Part shown: positions 1 to 7,563 of the stretch, piece after piece | Position numbering within the stretch: the stretch's first letter is position 1 | Layout: every line of letters starts with the position of its first letter | NCBI GenBank assembly: GCA_023457875.1 | Contig: JAEXBC010000375.1 | Location: 1 to 12,491, forward strand | Direction of reading: 5' to 3' | Origin: Bacillota bacterium | GTDB lineage: Bacteria > Bacillota > Clostridia > Lachnospirales > Cellulosilyticaceae | DNA length: 12,491 nucleotides | Program-made: the position numbers and the translations under genes | Notes under the pieces: generated by a model | Told to the model about the DNA's origin: nothing | Databases searched by the model: none | What the model saw: the letters and a program-made list of their open reading frames with translations, nothing else

Positions 1-623
1 AGATAAAGCAAAAGCTTTCCTGCCATCGTATTTAAGTCAAAATAATGTGAATCTCCTGTTACTTTAGAAGCCAAAAGTGGAAGTGGCATCCACTCTTCTT
101 GCCTTGCTTCTAACACCCCATCTAGCTCATCCAATGCTTCGAGCACTTCCTTAAGCTTTTTATCATTTTGATTATAAATTGGATGGAGGGTGTAATAGCC
201 ATAATCCTTTTCCTCCAATAGCGTTGTAAGCCACATTTTAACTGCTTCACTTTTTAAGTTCTCTATGATACTACAAAAAAAATCTTGTCTCTTATTTTCT
301 GCTTGCTCTATTTTTGATTGGTTGGTCTGTAATGGTTTTCCATTATACAATTCTAGAACCTTAATAAAATCAACCTCGTTAAACCTACCTGAAGAAAAAT
401 GACTGATGAATTTTTTTACTAATATCTTACATTGTTTAGCCTCCATGACCTGATAGTCAATAGGTGCTAGCAACGTAGTTTCCTCCACTGATAGATGTTC
501 TAATATAATGTATCCACCAAGTCGCCCAAGACTTTCATATTTTTTTAAAATGGCTTTTATGATTCTTTCATATGCCTTTTTCTCCTTAAGATACGCCGCC
601 GCTTCCTGCTCCTTCGTTTTCAC
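1..623 (-). CDS. jetD: Wadjet type II JetD, N-terminal part (TIGR02679 family; truncated by window edge)
   Basis: The last gene of the Wadjet operon, reading off the left edge with 207 full codons visible. In the family, JetD is the nuclease subunit: a DUF3323 N-terminal region followed by a DUF2399 Toprim-like domain that cuts the DNA loop held by the SMC complex. Only the N-terminal region is in view. Recognisable parts are the opening segment YLKEKKAYERI, then KYESLGRLGGYI (a family-typical 'ky.slGr.gG'), and TGDSHYFD at residues 189-196, matching the conserved 'tGDpHalD' motif before the Toprim half. The start is GTG at 623: an in-frame TAA lies seven codons upstream, no ATG precedes the conserved region, and GGGAGGGGG (632-640) sits 8 nt ahead. 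It follows jetC by 58 bp, with a micro-ORF in the gap. Catalytic acidic residues cannot be checked here. Confidence 0.9.
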   Translation of the reverse strand, partial: MKTKEQEAAAYLKEKKAYERIIKAILKKYESLGRLGGYIILEHLSVEETTLLAPIDYQVMEAKQCKILVKKFISHFSSGRFNEVDFIKVLELYNGKPLQTNQSKIEQAENKRQDFFCSIIENLKSEAVKMWLTTLLEEKDYGYYTLHPIYNQNDKKLKEVLEALDELDGVLEARQEEWMPLPLLASKVTGDSHYFDLNTMAGKLLLY

Positions 624-670
624 TAGCTCTTCCCCCTCCCTTTAGCTTTAAAATAGCCACCTAATTCCAT
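623..670 (-). CDS. 15-codon micro-ORF between jetC and jetD, possibly a translational coupler
   Basis: ATG at 668-670 opens a 15-residue frame (MELGGYFKAKGRGKS) ending in TAG at 623-625. The stop shares its last G with the jetD GTG start (TAGTG). A Shine-Dalgarno-like AGGTGA (678-683), overlapping the jetC stop, lies 7 nt upstream of the ATG. These are the features of a small translated ORF that hands ribosomes to jetD. The peptide resembles no protein I know; its basic, glycine-rich second half is partly forced by the jetD ribosome binding site it encodes (GGGAGGGGG). It could be a chance reading frame, so translation is inferred. Confidence 0.35.
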   Translation of the reverse strand: MELGGYFKAKGRGKS

Positions 671-681
671 TAATGACTCAC

Positions 682-3600
682 CTAAAGTAACACCTTTTGA
701 ATACCGTTCCAGTGATAGCGTAGCACAACAACCGTTGTATCATTCTCTTCTCGTATGATCTCGCAAATAGATAGATTATTTACAGTATCATAATCTCCCC
801 ATAATACCTGTGAGTTGATAATAAAATCTAAATCCAATTCCTTGAGTAGCCTAAACATATCACGTATATTATTTTCATCTACCCCAGCAAAGGCTTCATC
901 CATTGAAATAATCCGTGGGCAATCCTTGCTGGCATTAGCATATCTCGCATAAACAGCTGAGAAAAGTGGGATATACATCGACATCGCTTTTTCTCCTCCT
1001 GAAAACTGGAAGAAAGCATTATTCGTAAGTTCCTTTTTCTTCTCGTTTTTCTTAACAAAATAAAGCTTAAATTCATACCACTTGCGATAATCTAGTACCT
1101 CTTGAATAATGGTATGATAGTTCCGACTCTCTCCTGTTCCTTCATAGCTTCTAATACCTTCTTTTACTTTTGCACCAAAGTGATCGGTAATCTTTTTCAT
1201 ATCCTCATCCGAACAACGGTCACCTCTTTCTAAGAGCTCAAGTAGTTCACTAATGTCTAATTGACCTTCATTTTCAGCCCTCTGTGGCACCCACTTCAAG
1301 CTTAGCCTTAAGCTACTTGAGGTTTCCATGGATTCCATCAGGGTATTAATCTTATCCACCCACTTTTTAGAAAGATAAATTTTACTGGTGATTTTAGAGC
1401 TAATGGTGTTTAGTAACACGTCTTCAAAGATTCTTCTTTCCTCTGTACTAAGGAGCATATTGGTTTCTTCAATATATTTATTGATTATCTCTATTAGCTG
1501 ATAAAAGTCTACTTCTTTACTTTCTATTCTCGCTTTAATTTCTATACGATCTAGTATTTTATTGGTTTTAATACCATATTCTCTTAAGTCTGAACCATTT
1601 TTGCTGAGAGACTCCATCAGTGGTACAATATACTCCTCTTGTTTCTTTGACAAATCTACTGGTATATCTGCCACAACCTTTTTGCATTTTTCTAATACAC
1701 TTAATTGCTCTAGCTTCACTACATAGCCAAGTGAATACTCCTCAAGAAATACTTTGCTATATCCCTCAAGTTTTTCTTGCTCTATTTGCGCTTTTTGTAT
1801 CAGCTCTTCTATATCCTGGGTAAACCGATTAATCTGTTCCTCTAATCTCCCCAGCTCTTTATCTAACCCTTTAAGCTGGTCTGGATAATGTGTTTTTATA
1901 TCTAAGCACCAATCAATCTGCGCTTCTACCTTTTCAATATCTGTGGTTTTTAGCGTCTCCTCTAAAGACCGTCTTTTGGCTTCTTCTTCCTTCAGCCTTT
2001 GTGTTAACTGATTGATTTCATAATATAAATTGTCTCTATCCTCAGCAATTTGTTCAAGGGTCTCTTTTAAGCTGGTCATCATTGCACCACAGCCCTGCAA
2101 TTTGTTTTGGCTTATTTGAAGAGTTTTTAGTCCATCTCTATACTGCCTTCCTGTTTTTATAGCCTCTTCAAAGTGTGCTTTAGTGGCTGGGATGTGAATG
2201 CCCTGCATCTTCTCAAAGAGTGTCGTCTTTGCTAAGTTAAGCCTCTGGTGATAATCAAAGTAGGCCTCTCTTAGCTCAAGCAAGGCCTTATAGCACGCTT
2301 CCATTTCCTTCTTTGTGGTGTGACTTAAAACGAGCATACTTTTTATATCTTCTAATAACGGCAGATTTTTATATTCCTGCTCTAGCTCTACTAGCTTGAT
2401 TTTAATGCTTAAGCCTTCTTCTTTGAGCTTAGCGATTACCTTTTGAATTTCCAAGATTTCCTGATTCTTCTCTTCAATAACAGCCTCTCTATGCTTCTTT
2501 CTAGCTGAAGCACCTATATACTTACTCTGATAATTTAAAGAAGCTTTACCTTTTAAAATACCAAGTCCATACCAACCTTTTTCATCAACATAGGCAAGCG
2601 GATCTTCATCTAAATAAATTCCTGTCAAGATGTGGTCAACTGCCTCGAAGCTCAGTCCCTCTAGCGCATTTTTATCCACCTCTAAATATTGACTTAGGTT
2701 ATAACGCATCATATTGCCTTGGGTTCTTAGATACTTGTCACTTTCACCTTCGTCAAAAGCAAACGCTTTTTTTCTATCCTCTTCCTTCACAATAAGGGCA
2801 TCTATAATACCCATACTTACCAAGGCACTTTCTATAGCTACTTTAGTGGTTTCTGGTATATCTTTTTTAAAGTCAACTACTTTATATAAAGGACTAAAAG
2901 AAATACCTAATCGAGTAAGTCTTTCTCTATTCTTGAGGACCTCCTCTGTTCGATCTGGCTCTATTTCCTTGGCATTTTTAAGCGCCTCAATCTGATTTTG
3001 TATAGCCTTGATGTCTTGCTCTTGCTTTTCGATTTCTGCTTGTTTGCTGGCCTCCTCAGCTAAAAATTCTCCTCTTTGTGTCTGATAAAAGCTGCCTAAA
3101 TACTGGGAGATATCTATGAGCTTCGTATCTTCTTCCAAGGCATCTATTTCACCGAAAAGAGTTATTTGGTCTTCTTTATCAAGTGGCATATACCTCGCTA
3201 GTTTTTGCCAACTCACAAAGTTTACCTTATAGTCTTCCTTTGCCTCTAGTAATAGATTGTTTACCCTCTGCATTTCTTCTTCTATCTGGTTATACGCTGC
3301 TTCTTTTTTATCCTTACGTTCTAACGCCTCATTCGTCTCTTGTTGAAGCTTTTCATAAAGACTCACTTCTTTTTCGGCTTCTTCCAGTTTACCTAAATAC
3401 TTGTCTAAGGTAATGGTGATAAAGCTGAAATCATATTTTTCAGGCTCTACTAATAGCTCCTTCTTTAATAGCTTCCCTTCTTCAAATAAAAAGAGCTCTG
3501 CCTGCTCTTCTAAATCCTCTAATTGCTCCTCCAGCTGACTTAGAACTAACTCATAACTATCCTGCTGCATTTTAATGGCATTATCCTTGTCTCTATAATT

Positions 3601-4680
3601 CTCATTCTTTTTCTCTAGCTGGTCTTCCTTTTTTTGAAGGGTTTCGTGATCTGTATTGATTGCCTTACTTAGCTCTAAAATATCTTGCTTTAGAGTTAAT
3701 TCTTCCCTATCCTTTAGCTGCTCATATTGCAGCTGTGCCTTTTCTAAAGTTGCCGCCTTTTCTTCTCTTTCCTCACTGAGCTGATTTAATTCCAGCTTAT
3801 TTTGCTTAAGTTTATTTTGTTTATCCTTTTCATTTTTCTTTTGGGCATCTATTTGCTCTTGCTGACTAAGCAATTGCTGTGCTTTTTGTACTAGCAAATA
3901 GCGATTATAAGCATCGTAGTAGTACTTAATATTTTTACAAGCTCTTTGTGTGGCTTTGTAGCTTTCTAGATTGCCTTGGTAATTATCCATATTCTCCATT
4001 GCTTCAGACATTGGCCTTAAGTCTTCTTCTGAAAGAACCTTAAGAGAATTACTTAGGATTCTATAGATCTCTGTAGGCTTAAAATCCTTGGATAGCTTAG
4101 GACTTCTTAAGTTAATAAGTAGGCTAAGAAGCTCCTCATAATTTTCCACACTGTCAAAGCCAAAAAGATACTCATTTACCTTTTTCATATACTCTCTTTG
4201 CCCCGTGGTAAAAATGCCACCCTCACCTATTTCATTTTCAAGCTGCTTTTTGGTAAGTGGTAGCTTCTCACCGGCATCCCTATAAAGAAATAAATCTTTC
4301 CCTATTCGCCTGCCGTCTGTTATCAAAAAGTACCAAGAGTCTAGCGGTTTATTTTTCACTGCCTTCATGCCCATTCCAAGGGTTAAAAAGTGCTCCTGTT
4401 CTTGCCTTTTAAATTCTATATACAAATAAGCCGTTCGCTCGGTGGTGTCTTCATCTAACAAGTAGTTCTCTATTTTTCTTGATTTCGTTCCAAAGGGGTC
4501 TAACCTTTCAGGTGCTTTATTTCCATCTAGCAAAAGGGGAACAAAGCTTTGCATGGTTACTGACTTTCCTGAACCATTGCTTCCTCTTAGCAGTAGCTTC
4601 CCATCTGATAATTCAAAAACCTCATCATCATAATACCAAAAGTTAACTAACCCTAATTTATTCGCCACCCATCGATTCAT
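682..4680 (-). CDS. jetC: Wadjet type II JetC, SMC/MukB-like ATPase (TIGR02680 family)
   Basis: A 1332-residue SMC-type ATPase, the motor of the Wadjet complex, normal in length for TIGR02680. In this family two JetC chains with JetA and JetB form a loop-extruding dimer that recognises small circular DNA and presents it to JetD. Visible parts: Walker A GSNGSGKS (residues 33-40); an N-terminal head to about residue 250; a long coiled coil about 260-585 rich in E, K, Q and L; a hinge about 592-732 ending in the family-typical YIGASARKKHRE; a returning coiled coil to about 1050; ABC signature FSGGEKA (about 1226-1232); and Walker B IISMDEAF with D1261 and E1262. All ATPase motifs look intact. 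The start is ATG at 4680, not the in-frame GTG at 4689: AGGAGG at 4689-4694 lies 8 nt before the ATG but overlaps the GTG. It overlaps jetB by 23 bp, which suggests coupled translation. Confidence 0.95.
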   Translation of the reverse strand: MNRWVANKLGLVNFWYYDDEVFELSDGKLLLRGSNGSGKSVTMQSFVPLLLDGNKAPERLDPFGTKSRKIENYLLDEDTTERTAYLYIEFKRQEQEHFLTLGMGMKAVKNKPLDSWYFLITDGRRIGKDLFLYRDAGEKLPLTKKQLENEIGEGGIFTTGQREYMKKVNEYLFGFDSVENYEELLSLLINLRSPKLSKDFKPTEIYRILSNSLKVLSEEDLRPMSEAMENMDNYQGNLESYKATQRACKNIKYYYDAYNRYLLVQKAQQLLSQQEQIDAQKKNEKDKQNKLKQNKLELNQLSEEREEKAATLEKAQLQYEQLKDREELTLKQDILELSKAINTDHETLQKKEDQLEKKNENYRDKDNAIKMQQDSYELVLSQLEEQLEDLEEQAELFLFEEGKLLKKELLVEPEKYDFSFITITLDKYLGKLEEAEKEVSLYEKLQQETNEALERKDKKEAAYNQIEEEMQRVNNLLLEAKEDYKVNFVSWQKLARYMPLDKEDQITLFGEIDALEEDTKLIDISQYLGSFYQTQRGEFLAEEASKQAEIEKQEQDIKAIQNQIEALKNAKEIEPDRTEEVLKNRERLTRLGISFSPLYKVVDFKKDIPETTKVAIESALVSMGIIDALIVKEEDRKKAFAFDEGESDKYLRTQGNMMRYNLSQYLEVDKNALEGLSFEAVDHILTGIYLDEDPLAYVDEKGWYGLGILKGKASLNYQSKYIGASARKKHREAVIEEKNQEILEIQKVIAKLKEEGLSIKIKLVELEQEYKNLPLLEDIKSMLVLSHTTKKEMEACYKALLELREAYFDYHQRLNLAKTTLFEKMQGIHIPATKAHFEEAIKTGRQYRDGLKTLQISQNKLQGCGAMMTSLKETLEQIAEDRDNLYYEINQLTQRLKEEEAKRRSLEETLKTTDIEKVEAQIDWCLDIKTHYPDQLKGLDKELGRLEEQINRFTQDIEELIQKAQIEQEKLEGYSKVFLEEYSLGYVVKLEQLSVLEKCKKVVADIPVDLSKKQEEYIVPLMESLSKNGSDLREYGIKTNKILDRIEIKARIESKEVDFYQLIEIINKYIEETNMLLSTEERRIFEDVLLNTISSKITSKIYLSKKWVDKINTLMESMETSSSLRLSLKWVPQRAENEGQLDISELLELLERGDRCSDEDMKKITDHFGAKVKEGIRSYEGTGESRNYHTIIQEVLDYRKWYEFKLYFVKKNEKKKELTNNAFFQFSGGEKAMSMYIPLFSAVYARYANASKDCPRIISMDEAFAGVDENNIRDMFRLLKELDLDFIINSQVLWGDYDTVNNLSICEIIREENDTTVVVLRYHWNGIQKVLL

Positions 4681-5809
4681 CCTGTTCACCTCCTGTGTAT
4701 GTTTCTGGATAATCGCCTACTAGCTTTCCCGATAAAGGCATGATTATAAGCTGGTTGCCCTTGACTCTAAGCATCTTAAAGCGCTTCATTTCTTCTATGA
4801 TAGCTGCTACTACTCTTTCTAAACTTGCTTCGCGATATTCCTTGCTCCAGCCCTCACTCTTTTGTGAAACCAAAAGCTCTACTAGCTGCTTAAATGTGCC
4901 CTCGTCTATTACAATACTATCTTCAGTGGTTCTTGTAAGTTCACCTTTTATCAACTGATTTCTAATAAGCCTATTAAATTGCAAAAGTATATCACTTATA
5001 GCACTGGTATTAGGAAAGGTAAAGCTTGTTTTATCCTGTTCCTGTGGTATGACTAAAGCGCCATTTCTGTGAAGCTGAAAGGTCCAACCTAGGTACTTCT
5101 TAAAATCCTCTTCAATAATATGGCGATAATTCTTCATATAGGCATAATCTTCATCATTGCTACCCTCATAATAAACAATAGGAGATAGCGCTAGCTTACG
5201 ATATACTCTGTTTTTCCTTATGGCGCCTCTTTCAATGTCTAAAACATCCTCTTGTTCTACCTCTAGGTCCCTATAGCTCTTTAGCTGACTTACCTCTTGG
5301 TGAAAGGTTCTTACTAAATATCTAGATAGCCCCGTGCTTTCAAAAAGCACTTCCCTCTCGGCGCTTTGCATAAAGTCATCCTCTTGCCCATCCGTAATAC
5401 GCATAAGCTGCTGTCCTAACACTACCTTTAGTACTTTAATAAGTGAGCGTCTTATTCTATACTGTGTCCAGTCTACAGCCTCACCTATAACATGGGCTGC
5501 TATATATTCTGTGATATGAGAAAGTAAAAATTGGTCCTCCTTATTTTTGTCCTCTAAAAACATAATAAGTAACATAAAAAAGACATACTCCTGCTTGTCC
5601 TCAAATTCTTTAATGCCCATCCAGCTCTCTGCAGTACCAGGTCTCTTTTCCAGACGAATAAAATCCCCACGCATAATCAATTCATAACCTAACTTATCCA
5701 CAACAAAAGCTTTAAACTGTTTATAATTATCCTTGATTTGATAAAACAATTCACGGTCTGTTTCCTTAAAAATAAAGTTATTTTCTAATAAAGCCTTTAA
5801 TTCCTCCAT
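4658..5809 (-). CDS. jetB: Wadjet type II JetB, MukE/KITE-like subunit (TIGR02678, DUF2398)
   Basis: A 383-residue protein of the TIGR02678/DUF2398 family, the usual length. In Wadjet it is the small winged-helix (KITE, MukE-like) subunit that binds the kleisin JetA and DNA near the SMC heads. Evidence is the family-typical N-terminal segment (LLENNFIFKETDRELFY), then LGYELIMRGDFIRLEKRPG at about residues 40-58, and its fixed place between jetA and jetC. No membrane segment or signal peptide is present. The ATG at 5807-5809 begins 2 nt after the jetA stop; its AAGGAGG (5820-5826) is embedded in the last codons of jetA, 10 nt upstream. Its 3' end overlaps the start of jetC. The C-terminus is acidic and probably disordered (GGEQDESMGGE). 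Confidence 0.92.
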   Translation of the reverse strand: MEELKALLENNFIFKETDRELFYQIKDNYKQFKAFVVDKLGYELIMRGDFIRLEKRPGTAESWMGIKEFEDKQEYVFFMLLIMFLEDKNKEDQFLLSHITEYIAAHVIGEAVDWTQYRIRRSLIKVLKVVLGQQLMRITDGQEDDFMQSAEREVLFESTGLSRYLVRTFHQEVSQLKSYRDLEVEQEDVLDIERGAIRKNRVYRKLALSPIVYYEGSNDEDYAYMKNYRHIIEEDFKKYLGWTFQLHRNGALVIPQEQDKTSFTFPNTSAISDILLQFNRLIRNQLIKGELTRTTEDSIVIDEGTFKQLVELLVSQKSEGWSKEYREASLERVVAAIIEEMKRFKMLRVKGNQLIIMPLSGKLVGDYPETYTGGEQDESMGGE

Positions 5810-5811
5810 GC

Positions 5812-7296
5812 CTAATTTGCCTCCTTAAAGTGAATCACATAATGAGGCATGGTAAAATGACCGTCTTCACACTTCAGTACAATAGAATCAGTGCTTAAAG
5901 CCTCCACCCTAAATAATTTCCCGCTTTCCGTCTTACTCCAAGTCCTTTTGCTACTTTTCCCTTTGGAAAGCCATCTTAAAAGCATCTGCCGATCATGAGT
6001 CGCTAAGGTAGGTAAATTACCAAAATCTATTTTATCTTTTAAAATAAATTTTTCTACACTATGCTCTTCTTCCTTTCTTCTCCTAAGGATTTCTTCTTTT
6101 CTCTCTTTTTTTAACTCTGTTTTATCGATAATAGGATTTTTTATTGTCTTCTCACGATACGTACGTATCCTTGGTTTGATAAGTACCTCTGTGGGGCTTT
6201 CATCAAAAATACTACTATTCATACTTTCCGTTTCTCTCATCTCATTACATTTAATATGCATCGTTCCAAAAGTACCAAATATCATTGCTGAAAGCTTGTG
6301 AGCTTCTTCGATGTCCTCACACTTATGAAATAGCTCAGCCAGCTTAAGATACTCCTCTTTTCGGTTCACATTATTATTTCGTTTATCAGCAATCTGATAG
6401 GCAAACCTTGTAATCTTTCGAATAATTTCATTGGTACTGTCAATGAGGCGATCTACTAAGCATTCCTTACCATTCTTAGAGACGAACCATTCCTCCATAC
6501 TACTTAAACGCCCCTTATTAATATCTAGGTATTCTGCTTCATCTATCACTAATTCCATGTTAACAATTGACTTTTCATAGCTTAGCACCTTGTTTAAGAT
6601 GCGCTCTATGATTTCCGTTGAAAAATTCTCGAAAATGTCGCGTAGAGAGAGGGTACTCACCTGGATTTCCTTGATGAAATCTCTCAAATACCCAATGAAA
6701 GCTTCTTTAAACACCAAAAAGGCTGTGGTTTTCATAAGCTCCTCTGTCTTTGGCGAATAGAATCTTCCAATGTAATCCTGATAATTTTGATTAAGCTCCT
6801 TAAAGGCATTATTAAGCTCCTTCCACCACTCATAGACTTTTTTATCAGCTGCATACGAAATAGTCTCATATTGTGAAAGTAAGGTATAGAATTTCTCTAC
6901 CAAGGCATGCTCAAGTGTAGCCGTGTTTTCCACTTTCATATGCTCAAGTCCAATGAGCATTCTTTCAATTTCTATAGAATAAACAGAAAGCTGATACCTA
7001 AAGGAACGGTTTTTAAACTCTTCTACCGTCTTTACCTTCGTTGTATCAGCCATAGCCACAATATTTTTCCATGTTGTAAGTTGGTCTAAATCCACCTTTA
7101 ATTGCTCTAAGGTATAGTCCACAAAATCCTCATATTGCTTTAGCTGCTCATAAATATCTTCTTTAAATAACCAGTACTTCATCTTGTCATACTGCTTATA
7201 CATGATTCGCATAATGGTTCGATAGCGCCAAGTATTCTCTGTCGACAAATATCTAGCTTCATCTATGGTTTTTGATTGCATTCTATCTAATTTCAT
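5812..7296 (-). CDS. jetA: Wadjet type II JetA, MukF/kleisin-like subunit (TIGR02677, DUF2397)
   Basis: A 494-residue protein of the TIGR02677/DUF2397 family and the first gene of the operon. In Wadjet JetA is the kleisin that bridges the two JetC heads, comparable to MukF. The N-terminal signature is clear: ARYLSTENTWRYRTIMRIMY (about 15-34), then a YWLFKEDIYEQL segment, LDQLTTWKNI, and NRSFRYQLSVYSIEIERM, all family-typical. The middle is helical; about residues 395-425 are highly charged (K, R, E) and look like a linker before a C-terminal domain (LLRWLSKGKS). I chose ATG 7296, not the in-frame ATG at 7317: AAAGGAG (7302-7308) is 5 nt ahead of 7296, whereas 7317 has no ribosome binding site and lies at the expected transcription start. 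Confidence 0.92.
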   Translation of the reverse strand: MKLDRMQSKTIDEARYLSTENTWRYRTIMRIMYKQYDKMKYWLFKEDIYEQLKQYEDFVDYTLEQLKVDLDQLTTWKNIVAMADTTKVKTVEEFKNRSFRYQLSVYSIEIERMLIGLEHMKVENTATLEHALVEKFYTLLSQYETISYAADKKVYEWWKELNNAFKELNQNYQDYIGRFYSPKTEELMKTTAFLVFKEAFIGYLRDFIKEIQVSTLSLRDIFENFSTEIIERILNKVLSYEKSIVNMELVIDEAEYLDINKGRLSSMEEWFVSKNGKECLVDRLIDSTNEIIRKITRFAYQIADKRNNNVNRKEEYLKLAELFHKCEDIEEAHKLSAMIFGTFGTMHIKCNEMRETESMNSSIFDESPTEVLIKPRIRTYREKTIKNPIIDKTELKKERKEEILRRRKEEEHSVEKFILKDKIDFGNLPTLATHDRQMLLRWLSKGKSSKRTWSKTESGKLFRVEALSTDSIVLKCEDGHFTMPHYVIHFKEAN

Positions 7297-7325
7297 AGAA
7301 GCTCCTTTATTTTTCATTTTTCTTA

Positions 7326-7331
7326 ATTATA
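7326..7331 (-). promoter_or_regulatory. Candidate -10 box of the Wadjet operon promoter
   Basis: A perfect TATAAT reads leftward here, about 30 nt upstream of the chosen jetA start, which predicts a leader of roughly 20-25 nt. No good -35 is present at 16-19 nt spacing (best is ATTAAA or CTGATT, 3 of 6). The promoter would then be weak, dependent on an activator, or controlled by the palindrome it sits in. Confidence 0.4.
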
Positions 7332-7340
7332 TCATATAAT
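7326..7340. repeat. Perfect palindrome made of two opposed TATAAT boxes
   Basis: ATTATAT-C-ATATAAT is a perfect 7+1+7 palindrome. It puts a consensus TATAAT on each strand, 3 bp apart and facing away from each other. It could be a divergent promoter pair, an operator over the jetA promoter, or a chance result of AT-rich sequence. Confidence 0.6.
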
Positions 7341-7356
7341 GATTTATTTTAATCAG

Positions 7357-7392
7357 TATATAAAGAAACATAATCATCTGTTTCTTTATATA
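7357..7392. repeat. Perfect 14-bp inverted repeat upstream of the jet promoter
   Basis: TATATAAAGAAACA (7357-7370) and its exact complement TGTTTCTTTATATA (7379-7392) flank an 8-nt loop. It abuts the next hairpin with no gap and sits about 25 bp upstream of the leftward TATAAT, close to where an activator or operator could bind. No T-run follows on either strand, so it is not a terminator by itself. Confidence 0.7.
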
Positions 7393-7447
7393 TCAAAGGA
7401 CAGCGTCAAGAGATTATTACCTTCTTGAAGCTGTCCTTTGATTTTTT
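7393..7447 (+). terminator. Strong rightward intrinsic terminator
   Basis: TCAAAGGACAGC (7393-7404) pairs perfectly with GCTGTCCTTTGA (7430-7441). A mismatch and an inner TCAAGA/TCTTGA stem extend it to about 18 bp. T6 follows at 7442-7447 on the plus strand only. No rightward gene lies upstream in the window, so it either ends a small RNA or is a leftover from a gene lost when the Wadjet operon arrived. Confidence 0.65.
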
Positions 7448-7512
7448 CGTCGAAATATTATTAGTGAGGTTTTTCCTTTCAAATATCCCATTACATTTGA
7501 TACACTATACTT
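7441..7512 (-). pseudogene. IS200-type TnpA transposase relic (24 codons)
   Basis: The minus strand reads KYSVSNVMGYLKGKTSLIIF followed by RRKN. This matches the well-conserved middle of IS200/IS605 family Y1 transposases (family pattern PPKYSVS..MGYLKGKSSLMIFDRHAN). That segment lies between the HUH metal-binding motif and the catalytic tyrosine. Both of those are missing: upstream the frame soon reaches stops at 7555-7560, and downstream it diverges where the terminator hairpin begins and stops after seven more codons. The element is dead. It marks past transposon activity at the Wadjet boundary. The identification is from memory of the motif, not a search. Confidence 0.72.
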
Positions 7513-7515
7513 GGA

Positions 7516-7553
7516 TTCAAATTCAATTTGAACCCCCAGTAGAACTGGGGGTT
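7516..7553. repeat. Palindrome plus CCCCCAGT hairpin beside the transposase relic
   Basis: Two inverted repeats overlap here by two bases. TTCAAATT-C-AATTTGAA (7516-7532) is a perfect odd palindrome. AACCCCCAGT (7531-7540) pairs with ACTGGGGGTT (7544-7553) across a 3-nt loop. Given the TnpA relic beside it, the GC-rich hairpin may be an end or leader hairpin of an IS200/IS605 element. Only four Ts follow on the plus strand, so it would be a weak terminator. Confidence 0.55.
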
Positions 7554-7563
7554 TTCATTATGC

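Larger units (their letters stand above)
7311..7340 (+). promoter_or_regulatory. Candidate rightward promoter divergent from jetA
   Basis: TTTTCA (7311-7316, 4 of 6 to TTGACA), an 18-nt spacer and TATAAT (7335-7340, 6 of 6). It would start a transcript near 7347 that reads through two hairpins into a T-run at 7442-7447. The -35 overlaps the leader of jetA, so use of one promoter would hinder the other. Confidence 0.3.
7347..7447 (+). ncRNA. Hypothetical ~100-nt hairpin RNA divergent from the Wadjet operon
   Basis: A predicted transcript from the rightward TATAAT at 7335-7340 would consist almost wholly of two back-to-back stem-loops (7357-7392 and 7393-7441) and end in T6. It has no useful ORF. 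The compact promoter, hairpin, hairpin-terminator layout is typical of a small RNA, but no known RNA family is recognised. The alternative is that the second hairpin is a stranded terminator from a lost rightward gene. Confidence 0.3.

Noticed and set aside
1620..3413. Plus-strand ORFs of 67-93 codons opposite jetC
   Set aside because: They are antisense shadows of the coiled-coil coding sequence, rich in Leu and Ser because the sense strand is rich in Glu and Lys codons.
4681..4689. GTG at 4689 as the jetC start
   Set aside because: It overlaps the AGGAGG that serves the ATG at 4680 at proper 8-nt spacing.
7297..7317. ATG at 7317 as the jetA start
   Set aside because: It has no ribosome binding site and lies at the predicted transcription start; AAAGGAG precedes ATG 7296.
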